Below, one piece after another: positions 6,809 through 15,426 of a DNA stretch of 64,000 nt. Numbering within the stretch: the first letter of the stretch is position 1; each line of letters opens with the position of its first letter. The position numbers and the translations under genes were made by a program. The notes under the pieces were generated by a model. That model did not search any database, was not told the origin of the DNA, and saw only the letters and a program-made list of their open reading frames with translations. The stretch comes from Lachnospiraceae bacterium (GTDB taxonomy: Bacteria; Bacillota; Clostridia; Lachnospirales; Lachnospiraceae): positions 124,493 through 188,492 of the forward strand of contig CAJTCV010000004.1 in NCBI GenBank assembly GCA_910574805.1, in the 5' to 3' direction.

Positions 6809-7744
6809 ATGATATACGAAAATGTACTGGATGCTATCGGGCACACGCCCATGGTGCGTCTGAACCGGATGAATAAAGACCCGGAGAGCGCCGAGGTGCT
6901 GGTAAAATTTGAGGGGCTGAATGTGGGAGGCTCCATCAAGACCAGAACGGCATACAATATGATTCTTCAGGCGGAAAAGGACGGCCTGATCAAGGAGGAT
7001 ACCGTCATCGTGGAGCCCACCAGCGGCAACCAGGGCATCGGCCTGGCGCTGATCGGTGCGGTCCGGGGATACCGGACGGTGATCATCATGCCGGATTCCG
7101 TCAGCGAGGAGCGCAGGAAACTGGTGCGCCACTATGGGGCGGAGGTGATTCTCGTTCATGACGCCGGAAATATCGGCGACTGCATTGATGAATGTTTGGC
7201 CATTGCCATGCGGATGGCAGAGGAAGACCCCAAAGTCTATGTGCCCCAGCAGTTTGAAAATCCGGCCAATCCCATGGTGCATAAGCATCACACGGGCCTG
7301 GAAATCATGGAGCAGGTGGCGGGCCCGATCCACGGTTTCTGTTCCGGCATCGGAACCGGCGGCACCATCAGCGGGATCGGAGAGGTGCTGAAAGCGCAGA
7401 ACCCGGAGATTGAGATCTGGGCGGTGGAGCCGGAGAACGCGGCGATCCTGGCCGGCGGGACCATCGGTACCCATCTGCAGATGGGGATCGGCGACGGACT
7501 GATTCCGGAAAACCTGAATCAGAATATCTATGATGATGTATACATTGTGACCGACGAGGAGGCGATCCAGACCGCCAAGGATCTGGCCAGACTGGAAGGA
7601 ATCATGTGCGGAATTTCCAGCGGCACCAACGTGGCGGCCGCCCTGAAGCTGGCGAAGAAGCTGGGGAAAGGAAAGACCGTGGTGACGGTGCTTCCGGATA
7701 CGGCGGAGCGCTATTTCTCGACGCCGCTTTTTGGGGACGAATAG
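6809..7744 (+). CDS. cysK: Cysteine synthase (O-acetylserine sulfhydrylase)
   Basis: 311 aa fold-type II PLP enzyme that makes cysteine from O-acetylserine and sulfide in the cytoplasm. Lys44 in GGSIKTR is the PLP-binding lysine (classical enzymes read SVKDR). TSGNQG (71-76) is the substrate-binding loop (usually TSGNTG). GIGTGGTISG (about 178-187) cups the PLP phosphate, and SSGTNVAAA near the C-terminus completes the site. AAAGGGG precedes the ATG. It has its own promoter and terminator, so it is a single-gene unit. The loop variants leave some room for a related beta-replacement activity. Confidence 0.88.
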   Translation: MIYENVLDAIGHTPMVRLNRMNKDPESAEVLVKFEGLNVGGSIKTRTAYNMILQAEKDGLIKEDTVIVEPTSGNQGIGLALIGAVRGYRTVIIMPDSVSEERRKLVRHYGAEVILVHDAGNIGDCIDECLAIAMRMAEEDPKVYVPQQFENPANPMVHKHHTGLEIMEQVAGPIHGFCSGIGTGGTISGIGEVLKAQNPEIEIWAVEPENAAILAGGTIGTHLQMGIGDGLIPENLNQNIYDDVYIVTDEEAIQTAKDLARLEGIMCGISSGTNVAAALKLAKKLGKGKTVVTVLPDTAERYFSTPLFGDE

Positions 7745-7748
7745 AATG

Positions 7749-7785
7749 CTGAAAACCGGCTGTATGTGGTACAGCCGGTTTTCAG
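7749..7785 (+). terminator. Terminator of cysK
   Basis: Perfect 15-bp stem (CTGAAAACCGGCTGT and its complement, 7749-7763 and 7771-7785) with a 7-nt loop, starting 5 bp after the stop codon. The A/T-rich stem base gives it terminator character on both strands. Confidence 0.8.
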
Positions 7786-7805
7786 CAAAAAGGGGGACAG
7801 ATCCG

Positions 7806-9398
7806 TTGAAAAGAGTTTTTAATGTAAATGGTGTCTGCAGGCCGGACCGGAATTACATGGTTGCGCTGCAGCCAAGGCTGGAGAAAATCCGGAAGATGGT
7901 GGAGGACGGCGCATACTTTACTATAAACAGGGCAAGGCAGTATGGCAAAACAACGACACTGCGGGCGTTGGGGGATAATCTGAAAGACGATTATACGGTT
8001 GTAAGTCTCGATTTTCAGAGGATGAGCCGTTCGGATTTTGAAAAAGAATCCTCTTTCGTTCAGGGACTTGCGCGGGAGATTGGGAAACGGTTTCCGTTCA
8101 TGAAAGGAATGAGGGAACCTGTAAAAAAAGAACTTCTTCGCTTTGCGGACCGCTCGGATGCAGACGTCCGTATGGCTGAGCTGTTTGACTGCTTCAGTCT
8201 GTGGTGTGCACAGTCTGAAAAACCGGTTGTCCTGATCATAGACGAGGTGGATACGGCGTCCAATAACCAGGTGTTTCTCGATTTTCTTGCACAACTAAGA
8301 GCGGCATATCTGGACCGTGATGTGACGCCTGCTTTCTGGTCCGTGATCCTTGCAGGGGTTCACGATATCCGCAATATCAGGAGGAAGATACGTCCGGACG
8401 GAGAACGCAGAGAGAACAGTTCATGGAATATCGCGGCAGATTTCCGGGTCAATATGAGCTTTTCGGCAGAAGATATTGCCGAAATGCTGGAGGAATATGA
8501 AGCGGATCATCATACGAACATGGAGATTCGGCTGATAGCAGATCTGCTGTATGATTATACGTCCGGTTATCCATATCTTGTGTCATGGCTTTGCAAATGC
8601 ATGGATGAAGATCTGTCGGGTTGTGAAGAATTTTCGGATCAGAGCGCTCCATGGACCAGAGAAGGGTTTCTCATGGCCGTAAAGATGCTTCTGGAAGATG
8701 TGAATCCGTTATTTGACTCTCTGACCGGGAAACTGAATCAGTTTCCGGAGTTGGATGGGATTCTTTCCCGCCTTCTTTTCCAGGGAGAGCGGATTCCTTA
8801 CAATGCGGACGATATGGCCGTCAGGAATGCGCAGATGTTTGGACTTGTGAAAGTTCGGGATTCTTCGGTTCAGATCGCAAACCGAATCTTTGAAATGCGC
8901 CTGTATAATCGGTATCTGCTGGGCTATAAAGAACAAAACAATGAGATTTTTGCAGAAGGTTCCCGCCATAGAAATCAGTTTTTTACCGCGGGCCATCTGA
9001 ATGTCCGGCTGGTGTTGGAAAAATTTGTAGAGACTTTTGATGACCTGTACGGTGAAAAAGGGATGTCATTTCTGGAGGATGAAGGCAGAAGATATTTTAT
9101 GTTGTTTCTGAAACCCATCATTAATGGCGTGGGCAGCTGCAGTGTGGAGCCCAGAACAAGGAATAATGAACGGATGGACCTGGTCATTGATTATCGGGGG
9201 GAGAGAAGTATTATAGAGATGAAAATATGGAGGGGAAATGCCTATCATGAGCGGGGAGAGCAGCAGCTTTCGGATTACCTGGATTATTTTCATCTGAAGA
9301 AAGGGTATATGCTCAGCTTTAACTTTAACAAGAAGAAAGAAATCGGAGTCAAAGAAGTGGTGCTTGGAGACAAGTTGCTGATTGAGGCAGTTGTATAA
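7806..9398 (+). CDS. AAA-ATPase-like protein with C-terminal PD-(D/E)xK-type nuclease motif
   Basis: 530 aa; TTG start 9 bp after AGGGGG. Upstream in-frame codons run into the cysK terminator, so the longer frame is rejected. A Walker A-like stretch is INRARQYGKTTT (40-51) and Walker B is VVLIIDEVD (about 141-149). The C-terminal 80 residues hold MDLVIDYRGERSIIEMKIWR, an Asp...Glu-x-Lys pattern of PD-(D/E)xK nucleases. Clostridia carry large paralogous families with this build (AAA-ATPase_like plus nuclease-like tail), of unknown role, possibly mobile or defence-related. Monocistronic between cysK and the two-component genes. Confidence 0.75.
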   Translation: MKRVFNVNGVCRPDRNYMVALQPRLEKIRKMVEDGAYFTINRARQYGKTTTLRALGDNLKDDYTVVSLDFQRMSRSDFEKESSFVQGLAREIGKRFPFMKGMREPVKKELLRFADRSDADVRMAELFDCFSLWCAQSEKPVVLIIDEVDTASNNQVFLDFLAQLRAAYLDRDVTPAFWSVILAGVHDIRNIRRKIRPDGERRENSSWNIAADFRVNMSFSAEDIAEMLEEYEADHHTNMEIRLIADLLYDYTSGYPYLVSWLCKCMDEDLSGCEEFSDQSAPWTREGFLMAVKMLLEDVNPLFDSLTGKLNQFPELDGILSRLLFQGERIPYNADDMAVRNAQMFGLVKVRDSSVQIANRIFEMRLYNRYLLGYKEQNNEIFAEGSRHRNQFFTAGHLNVRLVLEKFVETFDDLYGEKGMSFLEDEGRRYFMLFLKPIINGVGSCSVEPRTRNNERMDLVIDYRGERSIIEMKIWRGNAYHERGEQQLSDYLDYFHLKKGYMLSFNFNKKKEIGVKEVVLGDKLLIEAVV

Positions 9399-9423
9399 AC
9401 AACCGGGCACAAACAGGGAAAAG

Positions 9424-10110
9424 ATGAAACAAATATTTTTAGTAGAAGATGACAAAGCAATCGCGAAGAACCTGACTCTTCTGCTCCAGGCGGAGGGGTA
9501 CGGGGTCTCTCATGCGTCCGGTCAGGCGGAGGCGGCGGCCATGCTGGAAAGAGCCCGGTACGATCTGGCGCTGGTGGACGTCTCATTACCGGACGGCAAC
9601 GGCTTTGCGGTCTGCACCTGGATCCGGCAGACGCAGAACATTCCGGTGATCTTTCTGACGGCTTCCGGTGATGAGGCCAGCGTGGTCACCGGACTGAATA
9701 TGGGGGCGGACGACTATATCACCAAACCCTTCCGTCCCCGGGAGCTGATCGCCCGGATCCAGACGGCCTTCCGAAAGGCGGGAGCGGTTCCTTCTGTGTA
9801 TGAGTTCGGCGGACTTTGTGTGGATACCGGGACCGGAGTGGTGAAAAAGTGCGGAAAAGAGATCTTCCTCTCTGCGCTGGAATATCGTCTGCTGCTGGTA
9901 TTTACGGGGAATCCGGGAAAGGTGATCACACGAGCGCATCTGCTGAATGAATTGTGGGACGCGGCGGGAGAGTACGTCAATGACAATACGCTGACGGTTT
10001 ATATCAAGCGGCTGCGGGAGAAGATCGAGGACGATCCGTCCAGCCCCGGGATCATCCGGACGGTCCGGGGGATCGGATACCGGCTGGGAGGAAATGATGC
10101 TGCGAAATAA
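9424..10110 (+). CDS. OmpR/BceR-type response regulator
   Basis: 228 aa; ATG at 9424 after GGGAAAAG. Receiver domain residues 1-115: acidic pair near 9-10 (VEDD), phosphoacceptor Asp52 (LVDVSLP), Thr in FLTAS, Lys101 (YITKPF). The C-terminal winged helix (about 130-226) ends VRGIGYRLG as in OmpR-family regulators. Its 3' end overlaps the kinase gene by 17 bp, so the pair is translationally coupled. By context with the downstream ABC transporter it is probably of the BceRS kind, responding to cell-envelope antibiotics; that specificity is inferred. Confidence 0.92.
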   Translation: MKQIFLVEDDKAIAKNLTLLLQAEGYGVSHASGQAEAAAMLERARYDLALVDVSLPDGNGFAVCTWIRQTQNIPVIFLTASGDEASVVTGLNMGADDYITKPFRPRELIARIQTAFRKAGAVPSVYEFGGLCVDTGTGVVKKCGKEIFLSALEYRLLLVFTGNPGKVITRAHLLNELWDAAGEYVNDNTLTVYIKRLREKIEDDPSSPGIIRTVRGIGYRLGGNDAAK

Positions 10111-11089
10111 GGAAATCCGGCGTTTTGCCGGGCTGTTCCTGCTCCTGACCGTGGCGGCAGGGGCAGCAGGTCTGGTCCTCTTTGGTCCGGCCGGAGGAGT
10201 ATGGACCGCGGTACTGGCTGCCAGTTACGGAGCAGCCTTTTTTGTATTTACGAAAAAAAGATATGAGAGGATCGCGGACCTGTCCGGACAGATCGATCAG
10301 GTGCTCCACGGTCAGGACCGGCTGTGTGTGTCAGGAGAAGAGGAGGGAGAGCTGTCGATCCTGCAAAGTGAGATCCGCAAGATGACTCTGCGCCTTCGGG
10401 AACAGAACGCAGAGCTTCAGAAGGAAAAGGAGCGTCTGGCAGATTCTCTGGCGGATATCGCCCATCAGATCCGCACGCCGCTCACCTCGGTTAACCTGAT
10501 CCTGTCGCTGCTGGAGAACGATCCGGGAGAGGAGCGGCGTCTGGCCCTGCTTCGGGAAGAGGAGGAACTGCTGGCCCGGGTGGACGGTCTGATCACTTCC
10601 TTGTTAAAACTTTCACGACTGGATGCGGGCATTGTGATCTTTCAGAAGGTACCGGTGGAGGTAAGGGGGCTGATCCGCGCGTCGCTGCAGCCGTTTTTGA
10701 TCTCCATGGATCTGCATGACATTTCCGTACAGACAGAGATCCCGGAGCATGTCTGCATTCAGGGAGATCCGGACTGGCTGTCTCAGGCGGTCCAGAATCT
10801 TATCAAAAACTGTGTGGAAAGCATCGGAGATCATGGACGGATCGAGATCGTCTGTGAAGATACGCCGCTGTTCACCGAGCTTCGGATTCATGACAGCGGA
10901 GCCGGTTTTGCCCAGGAGGATCTGTCCCATCTGTTTGACCGGTTTTATCGTGGGAAGAGCGAGAAGTCATCCGGATACGGCATCGGGCTGGCCCTTGGAA
11001 AATCGGTTATCACCAGACAGGGCGGGACGATCACCGCCCGCAACCATCCGGACGGCGGGGCGGTATTCCTCATTCGTTTTCCTGTATAA
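10094..11089 (+). CDS. Sensor histidine kinase, BceS-like intramembrane-sensing type
   Basis: 331 aa. Two membrane helices (about 11-30 and 36-53) are separated by only a few residues, so there is almost no extracellular sensor, as in intramembrane-sensing kinases. The H-box IAHQIRTPL has His124. N-box NLIKNCVES, then DSGAGF and the GYGIGLALGKSV glycine box complete the ATPase domain. It overlaps the regulator gene. Such kinases usually detect the state of a partner ABC transporter; here that transporter gene (11978 onward) is split by a prophage, so signalling may be impaired in the lysogen. Confidence 0.92.
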   Translation: MMLRNKEIRRFAGLFLLLTVAAGAAGLVLFGPAGGVWTAVLAASYGAAFFVFTKKRYERIADLSGQIDQVLHGQDRLCVSGEEEGELSILQSEIRKMTLRLREQNAELQKEKERLADSLADIAHQIRTPLTSVNLILSLLENDPGEERRLALLREEEELLARVDGLITSLLKLSRLDAGIVIFQKVPVEVRGLIRASLQPFLISMDLHDISVQTEIPEHVCIQGDPDWLSQAVQNLIKNCVESIGDHGRIEIVCEDTPLFTELRIHDSGAGFAQEDLSHLFDRFYRGKSEKSSGYGIGLALGKSVITRQGGTITARNHPDGGAVFLIRFPV

Positions 11090-11097
11090 ACGGGAGT

Positions 11098-11703
11098 TTA
11101 TAATGCGTTCCGGGGACACGCTTTCGCGCACTCATAGCACAGGATACATTCAGTCCCGTTTTTCCGTTTTCTGGAATTGTCCGTCATATCCACATCCATG
11201 GGACAGACCTTTTTGCATTTGCCGCAGGAAATGCATCTGCTTTTGTCGCATTTGACGCGCAGCAGGGAGAAATAAGACATTGGCTTCAAAAATACAGTGA
11301 CCGGGCAGAGGTATTTGCAGAAAGCGCGGTTGTCTCTGAGGAAAAAGGCAAGAGCAATTCCTGTGATGTAATACAGCCCATTCCCGATCAGGAATGCCCG
11401 GAACATGACCCGCTCCAGATTCCGGACCGGGGCGAGAAACAGGGCGCTGACAAAGAGAAAGGACAGCGCAAAAGTGAGATACCGGATAAAACTCCATTTT
11501 CTGCGGGGTCTTTGAGGGACTTTGTAAGGGAGCAGGTCGAGGATCATGGCCGTCCAGCAGGCGTATCCGCACCAGCCCCGTCCGAAGAGCAGCGGCCCGA
11601 AGATCTTTGCTACCGCGTAATGAATGGTCGCAGCTTCAAAAACACCTGTGAACAGGATTATAACCTGTTTTTGACGGAAAGGCAATTCCTGACCGGCCCA
11701 CAT
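11098..11703 (-). CDS. 4Fe-4S polyferredoxin-like membrane protein (NapH/YccM-like)
   Basis: 201 aa, convergent with the kinase gene 8 bp away. Cys motifs in order: GRGWCGYACW (about 42-51), FCKYLCP (about 128-134), and two C-terminal 4Fe-4S motifs CISCGKCKKVCP and CILCYECAKACP. Three or four hydrophobic segments lie between them. This is the polyferredoxin build of NapH-like membrane electron carriers. No clear ribosome binding site precedes the ATG and an in-frame stop lies nine codons upstream; the N-terminus is shorter than usual for the family, so the 5' end may be truncated. Confidence 0.75.
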   Translation of the reverse strand: MWAGQELPFRQKQVIILFTGVFEAATIHYAVAKIFGPLLFGRGWCGYACWTAMILDLLPYKVPQRPRRKWSFIRYLTFALSFLFVSALFLAPVRNLERVMFRAFLIGNGLYYITGIALAFFLRDNRAFCKYLCPVTVFLKPMSYFSLLRVKCDKSRCISCGKCKKVCPMDVDMTDNSRKRKNGTECILCYECAKACPRNAL

Positions 11704-11814
11704 AGAAGAGATTCCATAAGATCTGCATTACAGAAGCAGAAAAGTGACAAAATTCTCACTTGAAAGTCACCCAGAAGTAAGCAAAATGTTTTATGATAGT
11801 ATTGTAAGACAGCT

Positions 11815-11965
11815 GCGGAACTTTCAAAACAGCAACGGAACCCGGAAAATGCTTCCAGACGCTGGCACTTGCGGGTGCAGTTGCGGAACTTTTATAACAG
11901 CAACGGAACCCGGAAAATACTTCCAGACGCTGGTACTTGAGGGTGTAGTTGCGGAACTTTTATAA
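11815..11965 (+). repeat. 68-bp tandem repeat in the leader of the ABC transporter operon
   Basis: Two full copies with a 68-bp period (starting 11815 and 11883) and the first 15 bp of a third (11951), each beginning GCGGAACTTT. The copies differ at a handful of bases. They end just before the ribosome binding site of the ABC ATPase gene. An AT-rich stretch with TATGAT (11792-11797) upstream could be the promoter. Not CRISPR: there are no spacers. Confidence 0.85.
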
Positions 11966-11977
11966 GAGGTTGTGGAT

Positions 11978-12487
11978 ATGGAATTTTTAGAGGTGAGAAA
12001 TTTATGCAAAATATACGGAAAGGGAGCGAACCAGGTCGTTGCGCTGGACCGTGTGTCCCTCTCCGTTGAGAAGGGAGAATTTACGGCGATCATCGGTTCC
12101 TCGGGTTCGGGGAAATCCACGCTGCTCCATGCCATCGCCGGAGTGGATCCCCCCACCCGGGGGAAGATCCTTCTGGACGGGCAGGACATCTATGCGGGAA
12201 ACAGCGAGCAGCAGGCCATTTTCCGAAGACGGCAGGTGGGACTGATTTATCAGTTCAACAATTTGATTCCCACGCTGAACGTGGTGGAAAATATCACGCT
12301 GCCGATCCTGATGGACCGGCGGAAGGTCAACCAGGAGCGTTTAAATGATCTGCTGGAGCTTCTGGGGCTGAAGGACCGGCGAAAGCATCTCCCCAATCAG
12401 CTCTCCGGCGGACAGCAGCAGCGGGTCGCTATCGGCCGGGCCCTTATGAACGCTCCGGCCGTCATGCTGGCCGACGAGCCCACGGGT
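11978..12487 (+). pseudogene. ABC transporter ATPase, 5' part, interrupted by prophage
   Basis: ATG at 11978 with AGAGG 9 bp upstream (a GTG two codons earlier is less well placed). Residues 1-170 hold Walker A (GSSGSGKST), the Q-loop (YQFNNLIP), the signature LSGGQQQR and Walker B VMLADEP followed by TG. The coding sequence then meets the prophage; read on, it gives a nonsense tail ending at 12613. The missing D-loop and H-loop (ALDSR, LLLVTHDE) lie at 61815-62051. Rejoined, the gene encodes an intact 248-residue MacB/BceA-type ATPase. As it stands the protein should be inactive. Confidence 0.92.
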
Positions 12488-12514
12488 AGTGTAAAGTTAG
12501 TACAACACTACCCG
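12467..12514 (+). other. attL of the large serine-integrase prophage
   Basis: The host sequence GACGAGCCCAC meets phage sequence at about 12482-12487. The two junctions share AC then GGT (CCAC-G-GGT here, CTAC-C-GGT at attR), so the crossover dinucleotide is AC or GT; AC sits at the exact centre of the reconstructed attP. The phage arm TTAGTACAACAC (12497-12508) is the perfect inverse complement of the arm at attR. Confidence 0.85.
12483..12514. repeat. Inverted repeat across attL and integrase stop codon
   Basis: CGGGTAGTGT (12483-12492) and ACACTACCCG (12505-12514), a perfect 10-bp inverted repeat with a 12-nt loop. It overlaps the attP arm and contains the integrase stop codon (12508-12510), so it may fold as the integrase mRNA 3' end and is split only if the crossover lies at AC. 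Confidence 0.7.
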
Positions 12515-13881
12515 AAAGAAATACCCGTGATATTATTTTCACTGTCAATGCGTATTTCAGAGATAACAGACCGCCACAGTGTACGCTTTTCTTCACGGGT
12601 CAGCGATTTATAAATATTCTTGAAATCAGATTGCAGCAGTCTTTCCACGGCTTCAAAATCGGGCGGGGCTTCTGCTACGGGTTCCGGGAGCTGCCGGAGT
12701 GCTGCCGTATATATTTCATAGTCCTTCTTGTATTCGTCAATGTCAATCAGTTCATTCACATACAATTCTTTTAATTTTGTCAGCTTTCTTTTCAGGGTCG
12801 CTTTATCTGTCCGCAGGGCAGCTTTTTTCTTTTCTGCCGCTTTTACTTCCCATTCAAGCCGGACCCGGTTCAGTTCGGATTCCAGATTGTCAAAAAGCCA
12901 TTTTTCAATCACGTCTTCCCGTGCTTCCGATTTGTGAGAACAACGCCCACGCTGAAAGTGCTGGTTGCAGCGATAATAATACGCCCGGTTGCCGCCTGCT
13001 ACACGCCCCACCATGTTGTGGTTACATTCAGCGCATTTCAAAATTGATGTAAATATATAGACCCTGCCGGAAGGAACGGAGCGGGCGTTTCTTTTCAGAA
13101 GGGATTGAACCTGGTCAAATTGTTCTTTGCTGATGATTGCCGGGCAGAAGTCTTCATTGCGCCTGCCGCCCCGGTCATAGATTCCGGTATAGAGTGTTTC
13201 CGACAGCATACGCCGGAAGGTTGCGTCACACCAATTCACGCCGTAAGTTTCCCGGATATGTTTCACGGTTCCCCGCTGGCTGACGGTGCTTTCAAAGTGA
13301 TTGAAAGCGTCTTGCACAATCCCGGCTTCTTCTGGCAGGACTTCCAGCCGCTTTTCCCCGTTGACCCTGTACCCGAAAGGGCAGGAGCCGGAAACGACAG
13401 TTCCGTGGGCAATCTTGCTGTCAAATACAACGTCTATTCTTTCCCCGCAAATATCAGCTTCATTTTGTGCTATGGATAACTTGACATTGATATACAAACG
13501 CCCGTTTGCGCTTGTCGTGTCGTATTCTTCATCTATTGTTTTCCAGTCGCAGCCGTGCGCCTGTAGTATTTCCATAACCTTGTAATAATCAGCGACAGAA
13601 CGAAACCAGCGGTCAAGGCGGCAGAACAGCAGCAAGTCAACTTCATCACGCTTCACGGATTCTATCATTTTTTGAAATTCTGCCCGCTTGTGCATATTCT
13701 TTCTGGCGGTTTTCGCAGCGTCGATATATACCCCGACAATAAGCCAGCCTTTTTCCCGTGCGTATGCTTCAAGGCGTTCTTGCTGGGCTTCAAGGGACAG
13801 TCCCTTTATTTTTTGTTCTTCCCCTGATACCCGGATATAAAGGGCGACACGGACCAGCGGCGGCAATTCCTTATTTTTCAT
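12508..13881 (-). CDS. int: Large serine recombinase (prophage integrase)
   Basis: 457 aa; catalytic Ser19 in ALYIRVSGEEQ starts the resolvase-type domain (1-150), with LLLFCRLDRWFRS typical of the active-site helix region. A recombinase domain (about 165-275, FGYRVNG through ETLYTGIY) follows, then a zinc ribbon (CAECNHNM and YYRCNQHFQRGRCSH) and a coiled coil (about 345-390). It ends inside attL, the usual arrangement for an integrase next to attP. It catalyses attP x attB integration; excision would need a directionality factor, not identified here, perhaps among the small left- or right-end genes. Confidence 0.95.
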   Translation of the reverse strand: MKNKELPPLVRVALYIRVSGEEQKIKGLSLEAQQERLEAYAREKGWLIVGVYIDAAKTARKNMHKRAEFQKMIESVKRDEVDLLLFCRLDRWFRSVADYYKVMEILQAHGCDWKTIDEEYDTTSANGRLYINVKLSIAQNEADICGERIDVVFDSKIAHGTVVSGSCPFGYRVNGEKRLEVLPEEAGIVQDAFNHFESTVSQRGTVKHIRETYGVNWCDATFRRMLSETLYTGIYDRGGRRNEDFCPAIISKEQFDQVQSLLKRNARSVPSGRVYIFTSILKCAECNHNMVGRVAGGNRAYYYRCNQHFQRGRCSHKSEAREDVIEKWLFDNLESELNRVRLEWEVKAAEKKKAALRTDKATLKRKLTKLKELYVNELIDIDEYKKDYEIYTAALRQLPEPVAEAPPDFEAVERLLQSDFKNIYKSLTREEKRTLWRSVISEIRIDSENNITGISFG

Positions 13882-13977
13882 AGAAAATCACCTGCATTTC
13901 CTTTAATTTCCCGCCCGCTGATGATATAATCAGAATTGCAGACGGTATGTTGTATCTGGTATGATATACTTTGCATT

Positions 13978-14008
13978 GCGGCGGCAATATTCCCAGTATT
14001 GCCGCCGC
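13978..14008. terminator. Stem-loop between DUF4236 gene and integrase gene
   Basis: Perfect 12-bp stem GCGGCGGCAATA with its complement (13978-13989, 13997-14008), 7-nt loop. It follows the DUF4236 gene on the minus strand but has no T-run on that side, so it may slow or process transcripts rather than end them. A minus-strand promoter for the integrase could lie in 13900-13975 (TATAAT-like bases near 13924). Confidence 0.5.
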
Positions 14009-14022
14009 TTCCCTTTTGGTTT

Positions 14023-14751
14023 TCATTTCTGCGATTCTACAATTAAAGCAGAATATCTTTCATAGTCCTTTTTGGGGTTGTCCCCTTTGATAATAACAAA
14101 TTCTGAAAAGTCAACAATTTTTTGTTGTGTGTTCAGCAGGGCTTCCGCAGATTCAGGAAGCAGGCTGCAATATTCTTCCGCAGCGGCTTTCAATTCAAGC
14201 AGAACAGGAAGCGACTTTTCAACAAGTTCAGAGGAAGTGCCGGAGGAAACGGAAAGAAGCTGCCGCCAGCGTGTCAACTGACTTTCTGAAATGTATTTGC
14301 CGCTGTCCGGGTTCTTCTTGTGTGCGACATACGCATAAATACAATAAGCCCCGAAAAGAGCAACAATAATTCCTGCCGGGATAGAGGACCCGGAGAGGAA
14401 GAAGCCCGCAACGATAATCAGGGAACCGAGAACGGCAACGCCCGCAGTCGGCGGGTCAGGAATGACAGCTTTTGCAGTTATCTTCTTTTCTTTTGGTGTG
14501 GGAGCTTCAACAACGCTTCCCATATTCTCATAGCGGGCAGCAGGAGCGGAAGAAGAATTGCTTTTCTTGCCCTTCCTGTCCGTGTATGACAAGCCCTTTA
14601 CAGGAAGATTGACGCTGGTGGTTGTCTGTCCGTTGCTATTAAAGGTTTTATGATAACCCTTGCCGCCGACTGTCACGCTTGCACTTTTTCTGTTTAGGTT
14701 GATTTTGACACCCGGAGCCACTTTTATACTTTTTCTGTACCGTATACCCAT
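14023..14751 (-). CDS. DUF4236-domain membrane protein
   Basis: 242 aa. The N-terminus (RYRKSIKVAPGVKINL, then SASVTVGGKGYHKTF) is the DUF4236 domain, a small beta-domain seen in phage and bacterial proteins. Two hydrophobic segments follow at about residues 102-140 (VLGSLIIVAGFFLS and AGIIVALFGAYCIYAY), then a cytoplasmic alpha-helical tail. It lies in the lysogeny-side leftward cluster between repressor and integrase, so it is probably expressed in the lysogen, perhaps as a lysogenic conversion or exclusion factor. Function unknown. Confidence 0.75.
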   Translation of the reverse strand: MGIRYRKSIKVAPGVKINLNRKSASVTVGGKGYHKTFNSNGQTTTSVNLPVKGLSYTDRKGKKSNSSSAPAARYENMGSVVEAPTPKEKKITAKAVIPDPPTAGVAVLGSLIIVAGFFLSGSSIPAGIIVALFGAYCIYAYVAHKKNPDSGKYISESQLTRWRQLLSVSSGTSSELVEKSLPVLLELKAAAEEYCSLLPESAEALLNTQQKIVDFSEFVIIKGDNPKKDYERYSALIVESQK

Positions 14752-14781
14752 TTTTGAAATCTCCTATAATCATGATTTTTG

Positions 14782-14820
14782 AAAAACAGCCCGGCAGAGC
14801 TTACGCAGCCCAGCCGGGCT
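14782..14820 (-). terminator. Terminator after the repressor gene
   Basis: Minus-strand stem AGCCCGGC/GCCGGGCT (14813-14820, 14788-14795) followed by GTTTTTC, 3 bp beyond the repressor stop codon. It partly separates the repressor from the DUF4236 gene. Confidence 0.75.
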
Positions 14821-14822
14821 TG

Positions 14823-15341
14823 TCATTGACCGGAAGCAAGGTTATCGCCGTTTTCGCTTCCGGGTTCCGTGCCTGCGGTGGTACTCAAAGCAGAGTTGCC
14901 CGCTTTTTGTGCAATCTTGGAGCGACTTTTTATATATGCCGCTTCCGCTTCTTCAACGGTCATTTCCGAAGGTTCAGCACGGGAAGCGGTCAGGCGTTCT
15001 TTGAAGTGCTGAACCAGCATTTCACGAATACCCGGTTCAAGTTCAAAGTACGCTTTCATAATGTCAAGTTCTAATTCTGTCCCGCCGTGCTGCCGCACAA
15101 AGTCGTCAAGGCTGAAAGTCGGTGCCTGTATGTACATGGGTTCTGTACCGTTCCGCAGCCAGTCTTCATTGAGATTAAACGCCATACAGATAGATTTGAA
15201 AACTTGTTCTTTTATGGTTGCGCCGTCTTTCTCAATATAACTTAGCCCGGTTTGTTTCATGCCGATTGCACTGGCAAAGTCCGTCTGGTTCATCTTCAAA
15301 ACTTCTTTACGAAAATACCGTAAGCGTTCATTGATTGTCAT
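14823..15341 (-). CDS. CI-like phage repressor (XRE-family HTH)
   Basis: 172 aa with AAAGGGGGTGA upstream. The helix-turn-helix covers residues 4-62 (LRYFRKEVLKMNQTDFASAI, then TGLSYIEKDGATI). The remainder is alpha-helical and charged, without a LexA/CI peptidase Ser-Lys dyad that I can see, so induction may not be by RecA-stimulated self-cleavage. It is divergent from the early operon across three 15-bp operators. It should hold the prophage in lysogeny by blocking the rightward promoter and tuning its own. Confidence 0.85.
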   Translation of the reverse strand: MTINERLRYFRKEVLKMNQTDFASAIGMKQTGLSYIEKDGATIKEQVFKSICMAFNLNEDWLRNGTEPMYIQAPTFSLDDFVRQHGGTELELDIMKAYFELEPGIREMLVQHFKERLTASRAEPSEMTVEEAEAAYIKSRSKIAQKAGNSALSTTAGTEPGSENGDNLASGQ

Positions 15342-15377
15342 GGTATTTTTTCACCCCCTTTCTAACGGTGTAAATTA

Positions 15378-15406
15378 AGAATAGCAGTACCCGCTAAAAA
15401 AGTCAA
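15378..15406 (-). promoter_or_regulatory. Repressor promoter with operator O1
   Basis: Minus strand: -35 TTGACT (15401-15406), 17-bp spacer, -10 TATTCT (15378-15383). Operator O1 (15382-15396, TAGCGGGTACTGCTA on the minus strand) fills the spacer, so the repressor can shut off its own promoter. Confidence 0.75.
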
Positions 15407-15426
15407 TAGAAATATTAAAAAAACTA

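Noticed and set aside
11815-11965. CRISPR array
   Set aside because: Only two full copies of a 68-bp unit, no spacers, no cas genes; it is a simple tandem repeat.
11744-11965. 73-codon ORF over the 68-bp repeats
   Set aside because: Reads the tandem repeat and gives a repetitive peptide without ribosome binding site.
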